Assembly: GCF_001524445.2 (NCBI RefSeq)
Contig: NZ_CP013418.1
Coordinates: 124,001-188,000, forward strand
Reading direction: 5' to 3'
Origin: Burkholderia savannae
GTDB lineage: Bacteria; Pseudomonadota; Gammaproteobacteria; Burkholderiales; Burkholderiaceae
Length of the DNA: 64,000 nucleotides
Shown here: one piece after another, positions 30,303 through 37,936 of the stretch
How the letters are laid out: each line of letters begins with the position of its first letter
How positions within the stretch are numbered: the stretch's first letter is position 1
Notes under the pieces: model-generated
Database searches by the model: none
The model's input: only the letters and a program-made list of their open reading frames with translations
What the model was told of the DNA's origin: nothing
Made by a program: the position numbers and the translations under genes

Positions 30303-30524
30303 ATGGCCAAAGTGCAGAAATCGACTGACTCGTCGAGCCTGGCCGAAGTTGTCGATCGCATTCTCGACAAGGGCATCGTCATCGACGTGTGGGCGAAGGT
30401 GTCGCTCGTCGGCATCGAGCTGCTTTCGATCGAAGCCCGCGTCGTCATTGCATCGGTCGAAACCTATCTCAAGTATGCCGAAGCAATCGGTCTGACCGCG
30501 ACTGCCGCAGCGCCAGCAGCGTGA
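30303..30524 (+). CDS. gvpA: Gas vesicle structural protein GvpA
   Basis: 73 residues, the normal GvpA size. The core [19 protein letters not shown] and the run [22 protein letters not shown] are nearly identical to GvpA of cyanobacteria and other proteobacteria. GvpA polymerises into the ribbed, gas-permeable protein shell. It is the first gene of the rightward operon, behind the -24/-12 promoter, with an AAGGAGG ribosome site just upstream, as expected for the most abundant product. Confidence 0.97.
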   Translation: MAKVQKSTDSSSLAEVVDRILDKGIVIDVWAKVSLVGIELLSIEARVVIASVETYLKYAEAIGLTATAAAPAA

Positions 30525-30598
30525 CCGACGTTGCCGCCGCATGGCGGGCAACTTGGTTTCCGGCCGCGGTAAAGCGGTCGGCCTCGAAAGGAACAGCC

Positions 30599-30880
30599 AT
30601 GAACAGCTTGACGCAAGACATGGCCCGCCTGCATCAGGAAGTCACGGCGGGCCACAGGGAGCGGCAGAGACTGCTGCAGAAGCTGGCGGATTCGCGCGAG
30701 GACCTGCGAACGGAAGTCGCCCAACTGCTGCGGCAACTGCATCTGGCCAATGCCGGCATGTTCAGCCAAGCGCGCGACGCCCGAACTGCATTCGTGACGG
30801 ACCTGGTCGAGCGCGTGCGTGATCTCCGACGCTCGTTCGACGCCGATCTGAGGGGAGCCCACCGCGCCTGGCGAGGCTAG
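30599..30880 (+). CDS. GvpC-like coiled-coil gas vesicle protein
   Basis: 93 residues from ATG 30599, behind AAAGGAA. Almost entirely charged amphipathic helix with a repeating pattern (R-x-x-L-x-x-L-A-D-S-R-E-D-L-R, then A-R-T-A-F-V-T-D-L-V-E-R-V-R-D-L-R). GvpC proteins are helical repeats that wrap the outside of the vesicle and stiffen it, and the gene usually stands directly between gvpA and gvpN, as here. The similarity is in style rather than in a clear repeat signature, so the name is tentative. It is shorter than most GvpC proteins. Confidence 0.6.
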   Translation: MNSLTQDMARLHQEVTAGHRERQRLLQKLADSREDLRTEVAQLLRQLHLANAGMFSQARDARTAFVTDLVERVRDLRRSFDADLRGAHRAWRG

Positions 30881-30972
30881 GGCCGTTTGCGACCGGGCGC
30901 GGCGGCCCGCCGATACGATGCGCTTGGCCGACCGCTGCGCCTGCCGATGCTTTCCGATAACTGGAGGGAATC

Positions 30973-31920
30973 ATGACCGATCTCGCCCCACCGCCGGAAC
31001 TGGTTGCAGCGGCGCGCGGCGCGAATGGCGATGGCGGCACTCGAGACAGGGTGCGATTGGAAGCGAGTGCCGAGTTCGTGCAGACGCCCGCCGTTCGCAA
31101 TCTCACCGAACGTGCGCTGACGTATCTCGGCGCGGGCTACGGAGTGCATCTCGCGGGGCCGTCGGGCACCGGCAAGACCACGCTCGCGTTCCACATCGCC
31201 GCTCAGCTCGGTCGGCAAGTCGTGCTGATGCACGGCGACGACGAACTCGGCAGTGCCGACCTCGTTGGCCGCGGCGCCGGATACCGCCGCTCGCGGGTGG
31301 TCGACAACTTCATCCATTCGGTGGTCAAGACCGAGGAGGAAATGACCACGACCTGGATCGACAATCGCCTGACGACGGCTTGCCAGCACGGCCTCACGCT
31401 CATTTACGACGAATTCAACCGATCCCGGCCGGAAGCGAACAACGCGCTGCTGCCGGTATTGTCGGAAGGCATCCTGAACTTGCCCAATCGCATGACGGGC
31501 GCCGGTTATCTGACGGTGCATCCGGGCTTTCGCGCGATCTTCACGTCGAATCCGGAAGAGTATGTGGGCGTGCACAAGACGCAGAACGCGTTGATGGGCC
31601 GGCTGATCACGATCCAGGTGGGGCACTACGATCGCGAGACGGAGGTCGAGATCGTCCGGGCCCGCTCCGAAATCGCGCGCGCGGACGCGGAGCGCATCGT
31701 CGATCTCACCCGCCGGCTGCGCGACGCCGACGAGAGCGGCCACCATCCCAGCCTCCGGGCGGCCATCGCGCTCGCACGTGCGCTCGCGTATTGCGGCGGC
31801 GAGGCGACGCGCGAGAACGCCGGCTACCTATGGGCCTGCAGGGACATCCTCGGGGTGGACCTGGAGCCCGTCCCGCAGGCCACCCGTCAAGCAGGCCGGC
31901 GCACGAAAGCGCGGAGATGA
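30973..31920 (+). CDS. gvpN: Gas vesicle AAA-type ATPase GvpN
   Basis: 315 residues with a MoxR-like AAA core: Walker A G-P-S-G-T-G-K-T-T at 62-70, Walker B L-T-L-I-Y-D-E-F-N-R-S, sensor-1 A-I-F-T-S-N-P and the typical G-V-H-K-T-Q-N-A-L-M-G-R-L. GvpN is needed for vesicles to grow to full size in several organisms, probably by remodelling GvpA or GvpC contacts with ATP. A ribosome site (CTGGAGGGA) precedes the ATG. It stands in the usual order behind gvpA and the GvpC-like gene. The last 30 residues are an extra basic tail. Confidence 0.95.
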   Translation: MTDLAPPPELVAAARGANGDGGTRDRVRLEASAEFVQTPAVRNLTERALTYLGAGYGVHLAGPSGTGKTTLAFHIAAQLGRQVVLMHGDDELGSADLVGRGAGYRRSRVVDNFIHSVVKTEEEMTTTWIDNRLTTACQHGLTLIYDEFNRSRPEANNALLPVLSEGILNLPNRMTGAGYLTVHPGFRAIFTSNPEEYVGVHKTQNALMGRLITIQVGHYDRETEVEIVRARSEIARADAERIVDLTRRLRDADESGHHPSLRAAIALARALAYCGGEATRENAGYLWACRDILGVDLEPVPQATRQAGRRTKARR

Positions 31921-31923
31921 ATC

Positions 31924-32199
31924 ATGCCGATTCCGAGAAAAGGGGTGCACGACATTCGTGCTCGACATACGCCCGGCATGACGCCGATGCCGGTGCACAG
32001 CATGTACATGAGGATTTCGTGCATCGAAATGGAGAAAAGCCGGCGGAACATCGAGCGGCAAGCCGCGCTGCGGCGCATCGCCGCCGTCGATGGCCGGATC
32101 GCCGATCTGGACCGGGAAAAGGCCAGGCTGCATGCGGCGATCGAAAACGAAGCGCCTCAGACGGGCGACATCCGCGGATCGTTCCAGATCCGATATTGA
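31924..32199 (+). CDS. Gas-vesicle-cluster protein of unknown function, 91 residues
   Basis: Starts 3 bp behind the gvpN stop with GCGGAGA upstream. The first 30 residues contain H-D-I-R and several Met (T-P-M-P-V-H-S-M-Y-M-R-I), and residues 38-75 form a charged coiled-coil-like helix (R-R-N-I-E-R-Q-A-A-L-R-R-I). In Serratia ATCC 39006 a small protein (GvpV) occupies the position after gvpN, so this could be its counterpart; that is from memory of gene order and not proven by sequence. Likely a minor assembly factor. Confidence 0.65.
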   Translation: MPIPRKGVHDIRARHTPGMTPMPVHSMYMRISCIEMEKSRRNIERQAALRRIAAVDGRIADLDREKARLHAAIENEAPQTGDIRGSFQIRY

Positions 32200-32209
32200 G
32201 AGGGACATC

Positions 32210-32443
32210 ATGCATATCAACTGCATTTCCTGCGGGCACCAGATCGAGGTCGACGACGATTCGTACGCCCGATACCACGGCGCGCTGCGTTGCTGGGTTT
32301 GCCATTCGCTGCTGATGGTGGACATCGTCGAAGGCTGCGTCGAGTCCGTCCGTCTCCAGGAAGCCTCCGTGATCGTGCCTCACGGCGCGCAGCCCGCCAT
32401 GCGCAAGCCGGCCTCGCGCGAGGTGCAGCATGACCAGCCATAG
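32210..32443 (+). CDS. Small zinc-ribbon-like protein of the gas vesicle cluster, 77 residues
   Basis: ATG 32210 has GAGAGGG upstream. The first 40 residues carry two C-x2-C pairs (I-S-C-G-H near 5-8 and C-W-V-C near 28-31), the layout of a small zinc ribbon. The rest is a short strand-rich tail. The end overlaps the gvpF start by 14 bp, so it belongs to the operon. I know no standard Gvp protein with this structure. It may be a metal-bound scaffold or regulator; the function is unknown. Confidence 0.65.
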   Translation: MHINCISCGHQIEVDDDSYARYHGALRCWVCHSLLMVDIVEGCVESVRLQEASVIVPHGAQPAMRKPASREVQHDQP

Positions 32444-33179
32444 CGGCGCCCGCTATCTGTACGGCGTCCAGCATGCGCGGGACGTGCCGCCGAGCCTTCC
32501 GCCCGGGATCGGCGGAACGGCCGTCCATGCACTGACCGACGGCGACGTCGCGGTGATCGTCAGCGATACGGGGCTCGCGAAGGTCCGTCCCGAGCGGCGC
32601 CACTTGCTCGCTCATCACACGGTGATCCAGAGCCTCGCGGCCGCCGGCACCGTGCTGCCGGTGGCGTTCGGCACGATCGCGACGAGCGAAGTCGCGCTGC
32701 GCAGGATGCTCAAGAAGCACCGGACGGCGCTCGCCGGCGAACTCGCGCGGCTCGTGGGCCACGTGGAAATGAGCGTGCGCCTGAACTGGGACGTGCCGGA
32801 TCTCTTTCGCCATCTGATCGACGTTCGCCCCGATCTGAAGGCCGCGCGCGACGCCATGCTGGCGCTCGGCGGCGCGGCCACGCGCGACGACAAGATCGAG
32901 TTGGGCAGCCGCTTCGAGCGCGTGCTGAACGAAGAGCGGGCGCGCCATGCGGCAAGCGTGGACGAGGCGCTCGACGCGTGCTGCAAGGAGATCCGGCGCG
33001 ATCCGCTGCGGCACGAGACGGAAATCCTGCGCTTGACCTGCCTCGTGCGAAACGCCGAGCTCGGCCGGTTCGAGTCGGGCGTGGCCGCCGCGTCGCGCGT
33101 TCTCGACGATTCGCTGACGCTGAAATACAGCGGACCGTGCCCGCCTCACCATTTCGTCAATCTCAACATGAGTCTGTGA
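32430..33179 (+). CDS. gvpF: Gas vesicle protein GvpF/GvpL family
   Basis: 249 residues. It begins Y-L-Y-G-V-Q, has V-L-P-V-A-F-G-T-I-A near residue 70 (the P-V-R/A-F-G motif of the family), a long helical middle, and ends with S-G-P-C-P-P-H-H-F-V-N, the degenerate form of the terminal G-P-W-P-P-Y-x-F box. GvpF/L proteins bind GvpA monomers and are thought to prevent aggregation or seed assembly. It precedes gvpG in the standard order. It is the plus-strand member of three such genes in the cluster. Confidence 0.9.
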   Translation: MTSHSGARYLYGVQHARDVPPSLPPGIGGTAVHALTDGDVAVIVSDTGLAKVRPERRHLLAHHTVIQSLAAAGTVLPVAFGTIATSEVALRRMLKKHRTALAGELARLVGHVEMSVRLNWDVPDLFRHLIDVRPDLKAARDAMLALGGAATRDDKIELGSRFERVLNEERARHAASVDEALDACCKEIRRDPLRHETEILRLTCLVRNAELGRFESGVAAASRVLDDSLTLKYSGPCPPHHFVNLNMSL

Positions 33180-33187
33180 AGGGTGCC

Positions 33188-33415
33188 ATGTTCATTCTCG
33201 ATAACCTGCTCGCCGCGCCGATCAAGGGCATGTTCTGGATTTTCGAGGAGATCGCGCAGGCCGCCGAGGACGAGACGATCGCCGACATCGAGACGACCAA
33301 GGCGGCGCTCGTCGAGCTCTATCGCGAACTCGAATCCGGCCAGATCGACGAGGCCGAATTCGAGTCGCGCGAGCGGGCGTTGCTCGATCGCCTGGACAGC
33401 CTGGAAACGCCGTGA
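33188..33415 (+). CDS. gvpG: Gas vesicle protein GvpG
   Basis: 75 residues from ATG 33188, behind GAAGGG. The start F-I-L-D-N-L-L-A-A-P-I-K-G-M-F-W-I-F-E-E-I is the conserved GvpG signature; the rest is an acidic helix with Y-R-E-L-E-S-G-Q-I-D-E-A-E-F-E. GvpG is an essential minor protein of unknown detailed function that associates with GvpF/L. Its stop overlaps the GTG start of the next gene by 4 bp. Confidence 0.93.
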   Translation: MFILDNLLAAPIKGMFWIFEEIAQAAEDETIADIETTKAALVELYRELESGQIDEAEFESRERALLDRLDSLETP

Positions 33416-33669
33416 CATCGCCTTGCTCGCCGCCGTTTCATGCCGTGCGCAGCGCGGACGGCGAACCCGTGCCGGCCGAGCTCGCGCAGCGGCTGTCGCT
33501 GTGCGAGTCGCTGGACCGGATTCTCAACAAGGGCGCGGTGATTTCCGCGCAGGTGGTCGTGTCGGTAGCCGACGTCGATCTGCTCTATTTGCATCTGCGC
33601 CTCCTTCTGACTTCGGTGGAAACCGCGTTGGCCGGCCGCGCGATGTCACGCGAAGAGGAGTGCCGATGA
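33412..33669 (+). CDS. GvpA-family protein (GvpJ/GvpM/GvpS type)
   Basis: 85 residues starting at GTG 33412 (GTGA overlap with gvpG). Residues 29-75 align with GvpA in style (S-L-D-R-I-L-N-K-G-A-V-I-S, then V-S-V-A-D-V-D-L-L-Y-L-H-L-R-L-L-L-T-S-V-E-T) but differ at many core positions and carry a polar N-terminal extension. Such paralogs are minor shell or cap proteins that help shape the conical tips. Its stop overlaps the gvpK ATG by 4 bp. Confidence 0.85.
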   Translation: MTSPCSPPFHAVRSADGEPVPAELAQRLSLCESLDRILNKGAVISAQVVVSVADVDLLYLHLRLLLTSVETALAGRAMSREEECR

Positions 33670-34028
33670 ATGCGCCGCACGCGGCGGCGGTATCGAACGC
33701 CGCCGCACTCGCCGCCGCGCTGGAACAAGCGCTGGCGCAGCAACAGGCGCCGCCGCCACGCGCGACGCAACGCGTCGACGTCGCGGCCGCTTCCGCGGGC
33801 AACGGCCTCGCGAAGCTCGTTCTGGCGCTGATGAAGCTCTTGCACGAACTGCTCGAACGGCAGGCGTTGCGGCGAATCGAGGCCGGCAGCCTGAACGATG
33901 ACGAAATCGAGCGGTTGGGGCTCGCGCTGATGCGGCAGGCCGAGGAGATCGAGCGGCTCGCCGGGCAGTTCGGCTTCACCGATGCCGATCTGAATCTCGA
34001 TCTCGGCCCGCTCGGCCGTCTTTTTTGA
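33666..34028 (+). CDS. gvpK: Gas vesicle protein GvpK
   Basis: 120 residues from ATG 33666, overlapping the preceding stop (ATGA). After an Ala/Gln-rich N-terminus of about 45 residues it has the GvpK core: G-L-A-K-L-V-L-A-L-M-K-L-L-H-E-L-L-E-R-Q-A-L-R-R-I-E-A-G, then L-N-D-D-E-I-E-R-L-G and the end D-L-N-L-D-L-G-P-L-G-R-L. GvpK is required for vesicle formation in most systems, although its biochemical role is unknown. Only 10 bp separate it from the last gene. Confidence 0.94.
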   Translation: MNAPHAAAVSNAAALAAALEQALAQQQAPPPRATQRVDVAAASAGNGLAKLVLALMKLLHELLERQALRRIEAGSLNDDEIERLGLALMRQAEEIERLAGQFGFTDADLNLDLGPLGRLF

Positions 34029-34038
34029 GAGCCATCCA

Positions 34039-34359
34039 ATGAGCCAGCCACGCACCGCTTCGCCGCCGCACAGCGTTTCCAGTACGACCGTGGCCGATCT
34101 GCTCGAGCGCGTGCTCGACAAGGGCGTCGTCATTACCGGAGACATCCGCATCAATCTGGTCGACGTCGAGCTTCTGACGATCCGCATCCGGCTGCTGGTC
34201 TGCTCCGTCGATAAGGCGAGGGAACTCGGCGTCGACTGGTGGAACGCCGATTCGTTCTTTCTGGGGCCGGACAGAGCGCGATCCGCGCTGCCGGGCCGGA
34301 CCGCCGCCGTCGACGTCGCGGCGGGGGCCGCCGCGCACGCCGACGCAGGGCGTCGGTGA
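34039..34359 (+). CDS. GvpA-family protein (GvpJ type), last gene of the operon
   Basis: 106 residues. The core T-V-A-D-L-L-E-R-V-L-D-K-G-V-V-I-T-G-D-I-R-I and L-V-D-V-E-L-L-T-I-R-I-R-L-L-V-C-S-V-D-K-A-R-E-L-G-V-D-W-W is typical of GvpJ-like paralogs of GvpA. It has an Ala-rich C-terminal extension of about 35 residues that GvpA lacks. Likely a minor shell protein. With gvpA and the gene at 33412 it makes three GvpA-fold genes in this operon. A strong hairpin follows the stop at once. Confidence 0.88.
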   Translation: MSQPRTASPPHSVSSTTVADLLERVLDKGVVITGDIRINLVDVELLTIRIRLLVCSVDKARELGVDWWNADSFFLGPDRARSALPGRTAAVDVAAGAAAHADAGRR

Positions 34360-34360
34360 C

Positions 34361-34382
34361 GCGTGCGCCGCGCGGCGCACGC
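34361..34382 (+). terminator. Hairpin at the end of the gas vesicle operon
   Basis: A perfect 9-bp stem GCGTGCGCC / GGCGCACGC with a 4-base loop, one base after the last stop codon. It lacks a T-run, so it may protect or mark the transcript end rather than terminate on its own. Confidence 0.45.
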
Positions 34383-34946
34383 GACATCGGAGCGGATCGA
34401 AGGGCGGGCGTGAGCGCGCCGGATTTTTCCGGCGCCGCGAGCGGACGGCGTTCGTCCGTGCGCGGCGAAGCGCTCTTCGCGCTCTTCGCGCCGCAACGCT
34501 GACGCGCCGGATGGTCGGTGGCCGGCATCGCTGCCGCGCCCGGCCGGTCGCATCGCCGGATCATGGCGCGCCGCGCGCGTCGGCCACGCGCCATGCGTCT
34601 TTCCAACGGCGCTTTCTTCGACGCCGGCCCGGTTTCGCCCGCCGCGCGCCACGTCGCACGGGCTCGCGCCGGCGCTGTCCGCTTCCCCGAAATCCTTGCT
34701 ACGCCACCGCCGATATCGATATCGAAATTGCTTGGTTAGCCTTTGCGAGTCGAAACGCTAAGGTGACGGACATGGCAGCGGGATGACGTCGCGACGAGCG
34801 CGCGCCGGGCGACACGGGCGCGCGTCCGAACGCGACGAACACGCCGCTGCCCTTGTTCCGCAGAACGAACGGGCGCGCCGAAGGCGGCGAGCCGTCATGC
34901 CGGCGGCGCCGGCCGCGCGCGACCGTTCGCCTCCGACGATCTCGCC
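34383..34946. other. Intergenic region upstream of the acetyltransferase operon
   Basis: About 560 bp without a convincing gene. It contains a short palindromic run GATATCGATATC near 34709-34720 and a locally AT-richer patch (34700-34770) that should include the promoter of the following operon. Remaining frames are Arg/Ala-rich shadows. Confidence 0.45.
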
Positions 34947-35498
34947 ATGACCGACAGCATTATCGACACCGCGCCGCACGACGCGCGCGCGAAGCCACTG
35001 ATCGACGCGCTGATCGACGAATACGCGGCGCGCTACCGCGCGTATCGGCCCGACAGCCTCGCGTCCGCGGAAGCGGAGCTCGCGCGCTATCCGGCCGAGC
35101 TGTTCGCGCCGCCCGAAGGCGCGTTCATCCTGCTGATCCGCGACGGCGAGACGATCGGCGGCGGCGCCTTCAAGCGCTACGACGCGCAGACGGCGGAGCT
35201 CAAGCGGATCTGGACGCGCGCCGATCTGCGGCGCCAGGGGCTCGCGCGGCGCGTGGTTCGCGAACTCGAGCTGCGCGCGGCGCGGCAAGGCTATCGGCGC
35301 GTCTATCTGACGACGGGCTTCCGGCAGCCGGAGGCATGGGCGCTGTATCTCGACGCCGGGTACGCGGCGCTGTTCGATCGCGACGTCGACCCCGAGATCT
35401 ACGTGCATCTGCCGTTCGGCAAGGATCTGATCGAGCCGCGCCGCGCCGACACGCTCGGCGACCTGCGCGCGCCCGTGCCGGCCGCGCCGGTCGAATGA
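34947..35498 (+). CDS. GNAT-family N-acetyltransferase (possible SnaA-like)
   Basis: 183 residues with a complete GNAT fold: strand G-A-F-I-L-L-I-R-D-G-E-T-I-G-G-G-A-F near 50-70, the acetyl-CoA loop L-R-R-Q-G-L-A-R-R-V-V-R-E-L-E near 96-110, and the late strand Y-L-T-T-G-F. GNAT enzymes acetylate amines. Here the gene opens an operon-like set with amino-acid-type transport proteins and two flavin monooxygenases, the same kit as the Bacillus subtilis S-alkylcysteine (sna/tcy/cmo) operon, where SnaA N-acetylates the substrate. That role is inferred from context. Confidence 0.85.
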   Translation: MTDSIIDTAPHDARAKPLIDALIDEYAARYRAYRPDSLASAEAELARYPAELFAPPEGAFILLIRDGETIGGGAFKRYDAQTAELKRIWTRADLRRQGLARRVVRELELRAARQGYRRVYLTTGFRQPEAWALYLDAGYAALFDRDVDPEIYVHLPFGKDLIEPRRADTLGDLRAPVPAAPVE

Positions 35499-35576
35499 CG
35501 CGATGCGAGGCCCGCGGCTCACACCGGCATGTCGCATCGAAAACGACACCACATTCGCCACCAACAGGAATCGCCG

Positions 35577-36524
35577 ATGACATTGCAATACACGAAGCCA
35601 TTCGTCCGATCCGCCGCGCGCGCGGTGGCCGCCGCCGTGCTGATCGGCGCGAGCGCGGCGGCGTTCGCCGTCACGTTCGATTTGAGCCCCGGGCAGCCGG
35701 GCCGCGTGCGCGGCGCGCGCGACGAGACCGTGATCCGCGCGCTGCCCGCAGCGTTCAAGTTCGCCGAGCCCGACGCGCTGACCATCGGCATCGCGCCGAG
35801 CCAGCCGCCCATCAGTTCGTACGCGACCGATGCGCGCACCGTCGTCGGCTTCGACGCCGATCTCGCGCAACTGCTCGCCGACAGCCTCGGCCGCAAGCTG
35901 AAGATCGTCGCGCTCGCGTGGGCCGACTGGCCGCTCGCGCTCGAATCGGGCCGCGTCGACGCGGTGCTGTCGAACGTGACCGTGACCGAGGAGCGCAAGG
36001 CGAAGTTCGATTTCTCGACGTATCGCAAGGATCAGGTCGGCTTCTACGTGAAGTCCGACAGCAAGATCGCGTCGATCAAGGAGCCGAAGGACGTCGCGGG
36101 CCTGCGCGTGATCACCGACGCCGGCACCAACCAGGAAAAGATCCTGCTCGAATGGGATCGCGAGAACGTCGCGCACGGGCTCAAGCCCGTCACGGTCCAG
36201 TATTACGACGATCACGCGGTGAAGAACGTCGCGCTGCAGGCGGGCCGCGCGGACGCGATCTTCAGCGTGAACTCGGTGCTCGCGTACCAGGCCGCGCAGC
36301 AGCACCGGACGAAGCTCGTCGGCGCCGTGAGCGGCGGCTGGCCGCGCACGGCGGACATCGCGGTCACGACGCGCAGGGGCAGCGGCCTCGCCGAGCCGTT
36401 CACGATCGCGATCAACGATTTCATCAGGAACGGCGCGTACCGCCGCGTGCTCGACCGCTGGAGTCTCGGTTCCGAGGCGATCGACGCGTCTCGGACGAAT
36501 CCGCCGGGCTTGCCGAAGACGTGA
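35577..36524 (+). CDS. Amino-acid ABC transporter substrate-binding protein (Sec-exported)
   Basis: About 315 residues from ATG 35577, which has CAGGAA upstream; the in-frame ATG at 35529 has none. A Sec signal (basic start, A-A-V-L-I-G-A-S-A-A-A-F-A) precedes a family-3 binding protein with V-V-G-F-D-A-D-L-A-Q-L-L-A near 95 and V-T-E-E-R-K-A-K-F-D-F-S-T-Y near 140. It is closely related to the binding protein at 41935. It should capture an amino-acid-like ligand in the periplasm for the permease-ATPase fusion encoded at 39372. Confidence 0.88.
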   Translation: MTLQYTKPFVRSAARAVAAAVLIGASAAAFAVTFDLSPGQPGRVRGARDETVIRALPAAFKFAEPDALTIGIAPSQPPISSYATDARTVVGFDADLAQLLADSLGRKLKIVALAWADWPLALESGRVDAVLSNVTVTEERKAKFDFSTYRKDQVGFYVKSDSKIASIKEPKDVAGLRVITDAGTNQEKILLEWDRENVAHGLKPVTVQYYDDHAVKNVALQAGRADAIFSVNSVLAYQAAQQHRTKLVGAVSGGWPRTADIAVTTRRGSGLAEPFTIAINDFIRNGAYRRVLDRWSLGSEAIDASRTNPPGLPKT

Positions 36525-36871
36525 TGCGCGATGCCTGCGCGACGGCCGTTCGCGAAGCTCGACGAACACGCGCGACGCCAGCGACACGCGCGACGCCGGC
36601 GCGACGCGAACAGAACGGCCTCCGCCACGCGAAGCCGCTTCATCGTGTCGCGCCGTGGCGTTGATTGACGAAGTCGCGCGGTGAAGCCGTCCGGCAAGGC
36701 GGTTCGGCGCAGCCGCCCATGCGAAATCCGGCGCAGCCGTCCATGCGAAACCGTTCGGCGAAGCCGTCCGATCGCGCGGGCGCGCCGGGCCGCAGAGCCG
36801 GACGCTTGCATCGCGTCACCGCATCGTCCGTTTTCCCGATTCATTTTCCATAGCCAGCATTCGCACCCGCC
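36525..36871. other. Intergenic spacer with short direct repeats
   Basis: 347 bp between the binding protein and the first monooxygenase. No gene. It holds an imperfect 24-27 bp direct repeat (GGCGCAGCCGYCCATGCGAAA at 36706 and 36730, with a partial third copy) and ACGCGCGACGCC repeats near 36570. An internal promoter is possible. Confidence 0.45.
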
Positions 36872-37873
36872 ATGTCTTATTCGTTATCGCTGCTGGACAA
36901 GAGCCCGATCGCCGAAGGCGCGACGGCGGCCGACGCGCTGCGTTTCACGGTCGCGCTCGCGCAGCGCGCCGAGGCGCTCGGCTATCGGCGCATCTGGATC
37001 GCCGAGCACCACGGCGCGCCGGGGCTCGCGAGCTCCGCGCCCGAGATCGTCGTGTCGCACGTGCTCGCGCACACGTCGCGCATTCGCGTCGGCTCCGGCG
37101 GCGTGATGCTTCAGCACTACAGCCCGTTCAAGGTTGCCGAGACGTTCAAGCTGCTCGCGTCGCTCGCGCCGGGGCGCGTCGATCTCGGCGTCGGCAAGGC
37201 GCCGGGCGGCCTGCCGCTGACGACGCGCGCGCTGCAGTCGCTGCACGACAAGCCGCGCAAGCCCGCGTTCGCCGATCAGCTCGCCGAGCTCGACGCGTTC
37301 CTGCGCTGGGGCGTCGCCGAGGATCATCCGCTGGCCGGCGCGGTCGCGCTGCCGGTGCCGCCCGTGGCGCCCGAGCGCGTGCTGCTCGGCGGCTCGCCCG
37401 AGAGCGCCGCGCTCGCCGCGCGGCTCGGCTGGCAGTTCTGCTACGCCGGGCACTTCAACGGCGACGAGGCCAACGTCGAGCGTTCGCTCGACGCGTACCG
37501 CAGCGCGAGCGGGCGCGCGCCGCTCCTCGCGCTGTACGCGGTCGCGGCGCCGACGAAGGGCGAGGCGGAGCGGCTCATCGGCGCGCTGCGGCTCTTCAAG
37601 CTGAAGCTCGCGGGCGGCCAGAGCGTCAATCTCGGCAGCGCGCAGGCGGCGGCCGAGTTCGCGCGCCAGAGCGGCGCGACCGATTACCGGATCGACGAGC
37701 TGCGTCCGCACGTGATCGCGGGCGCGCCGCACGACGTGCACCGCGAGCTCGACGCACTCGCGCGCCGCTACGGCGTCGGCGAGTTCGTCGTCGATTCGCC
37801 GGTCACGCACTATCCGGCGCGGCTCGCGTCCGTCGAGCTGCTCGCGCGCGACCGCCAGTCCGCGCGGACCTGA
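36872..37873 (+). CDS. LLM-class flavin-dependent oxidoreductase (CmoO/MsnO8-like)
   Basis: 333 residues, TIM-barrel luciferase-like fold. Diagnostic parts: Y-R-R-I-W-I-A-E-H-H-G-A-P-G near 40-53, G-S-G-G-V-M-L-Q-H-Y-S-P-F-K-V-A-E near 78-94, and R-V-D-L-G-V-G-K-A-P-G-G. This pattern is that of the MsnO8/YtmO group, which uses reduced flavin and oxygen or removes a carbon-sulfur group. The flavin reductase would come from elsewhere. It matches CmoO of the B. subtilis S-alkylcysteine operon in type and position. The substrate is inferred. Confidence 0.87.
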   Translation: MSYSLSLLDKSPIAEGATAADALRFTVALAQRAEALGYRRIWIAEHHGAPGLASSAPEIVVSHVLAHTSRIRVGSGGVMLQHYSPFKVAETFKLLASLAPGRVDLGVGKAPGGLPLTTRALQSLHDKPRKPAFADQLAELDAFLRWGVAEDHPLAGAVALPVPPVAPERVLLGGSPESAALAARLGWQFCYAGHFNGDEANVERSLDAYRSASGRAPLLALYAVAAPTKGEAERLIGALRLFKLKLAGGQSVNLGSAQAAAEFARQSGATDYRIDELRPHVIAGAPHDVHRELDALARRYGVGEFVVDSPVTHYPARLASVELLARDRQSART

Positions 37874-37936
37874 GCATTCGAGCGGCGCGCCGCGGCTGCG
37901 CGCCTTTGTGCGATTCCAACGACACCGATCCTCGCC

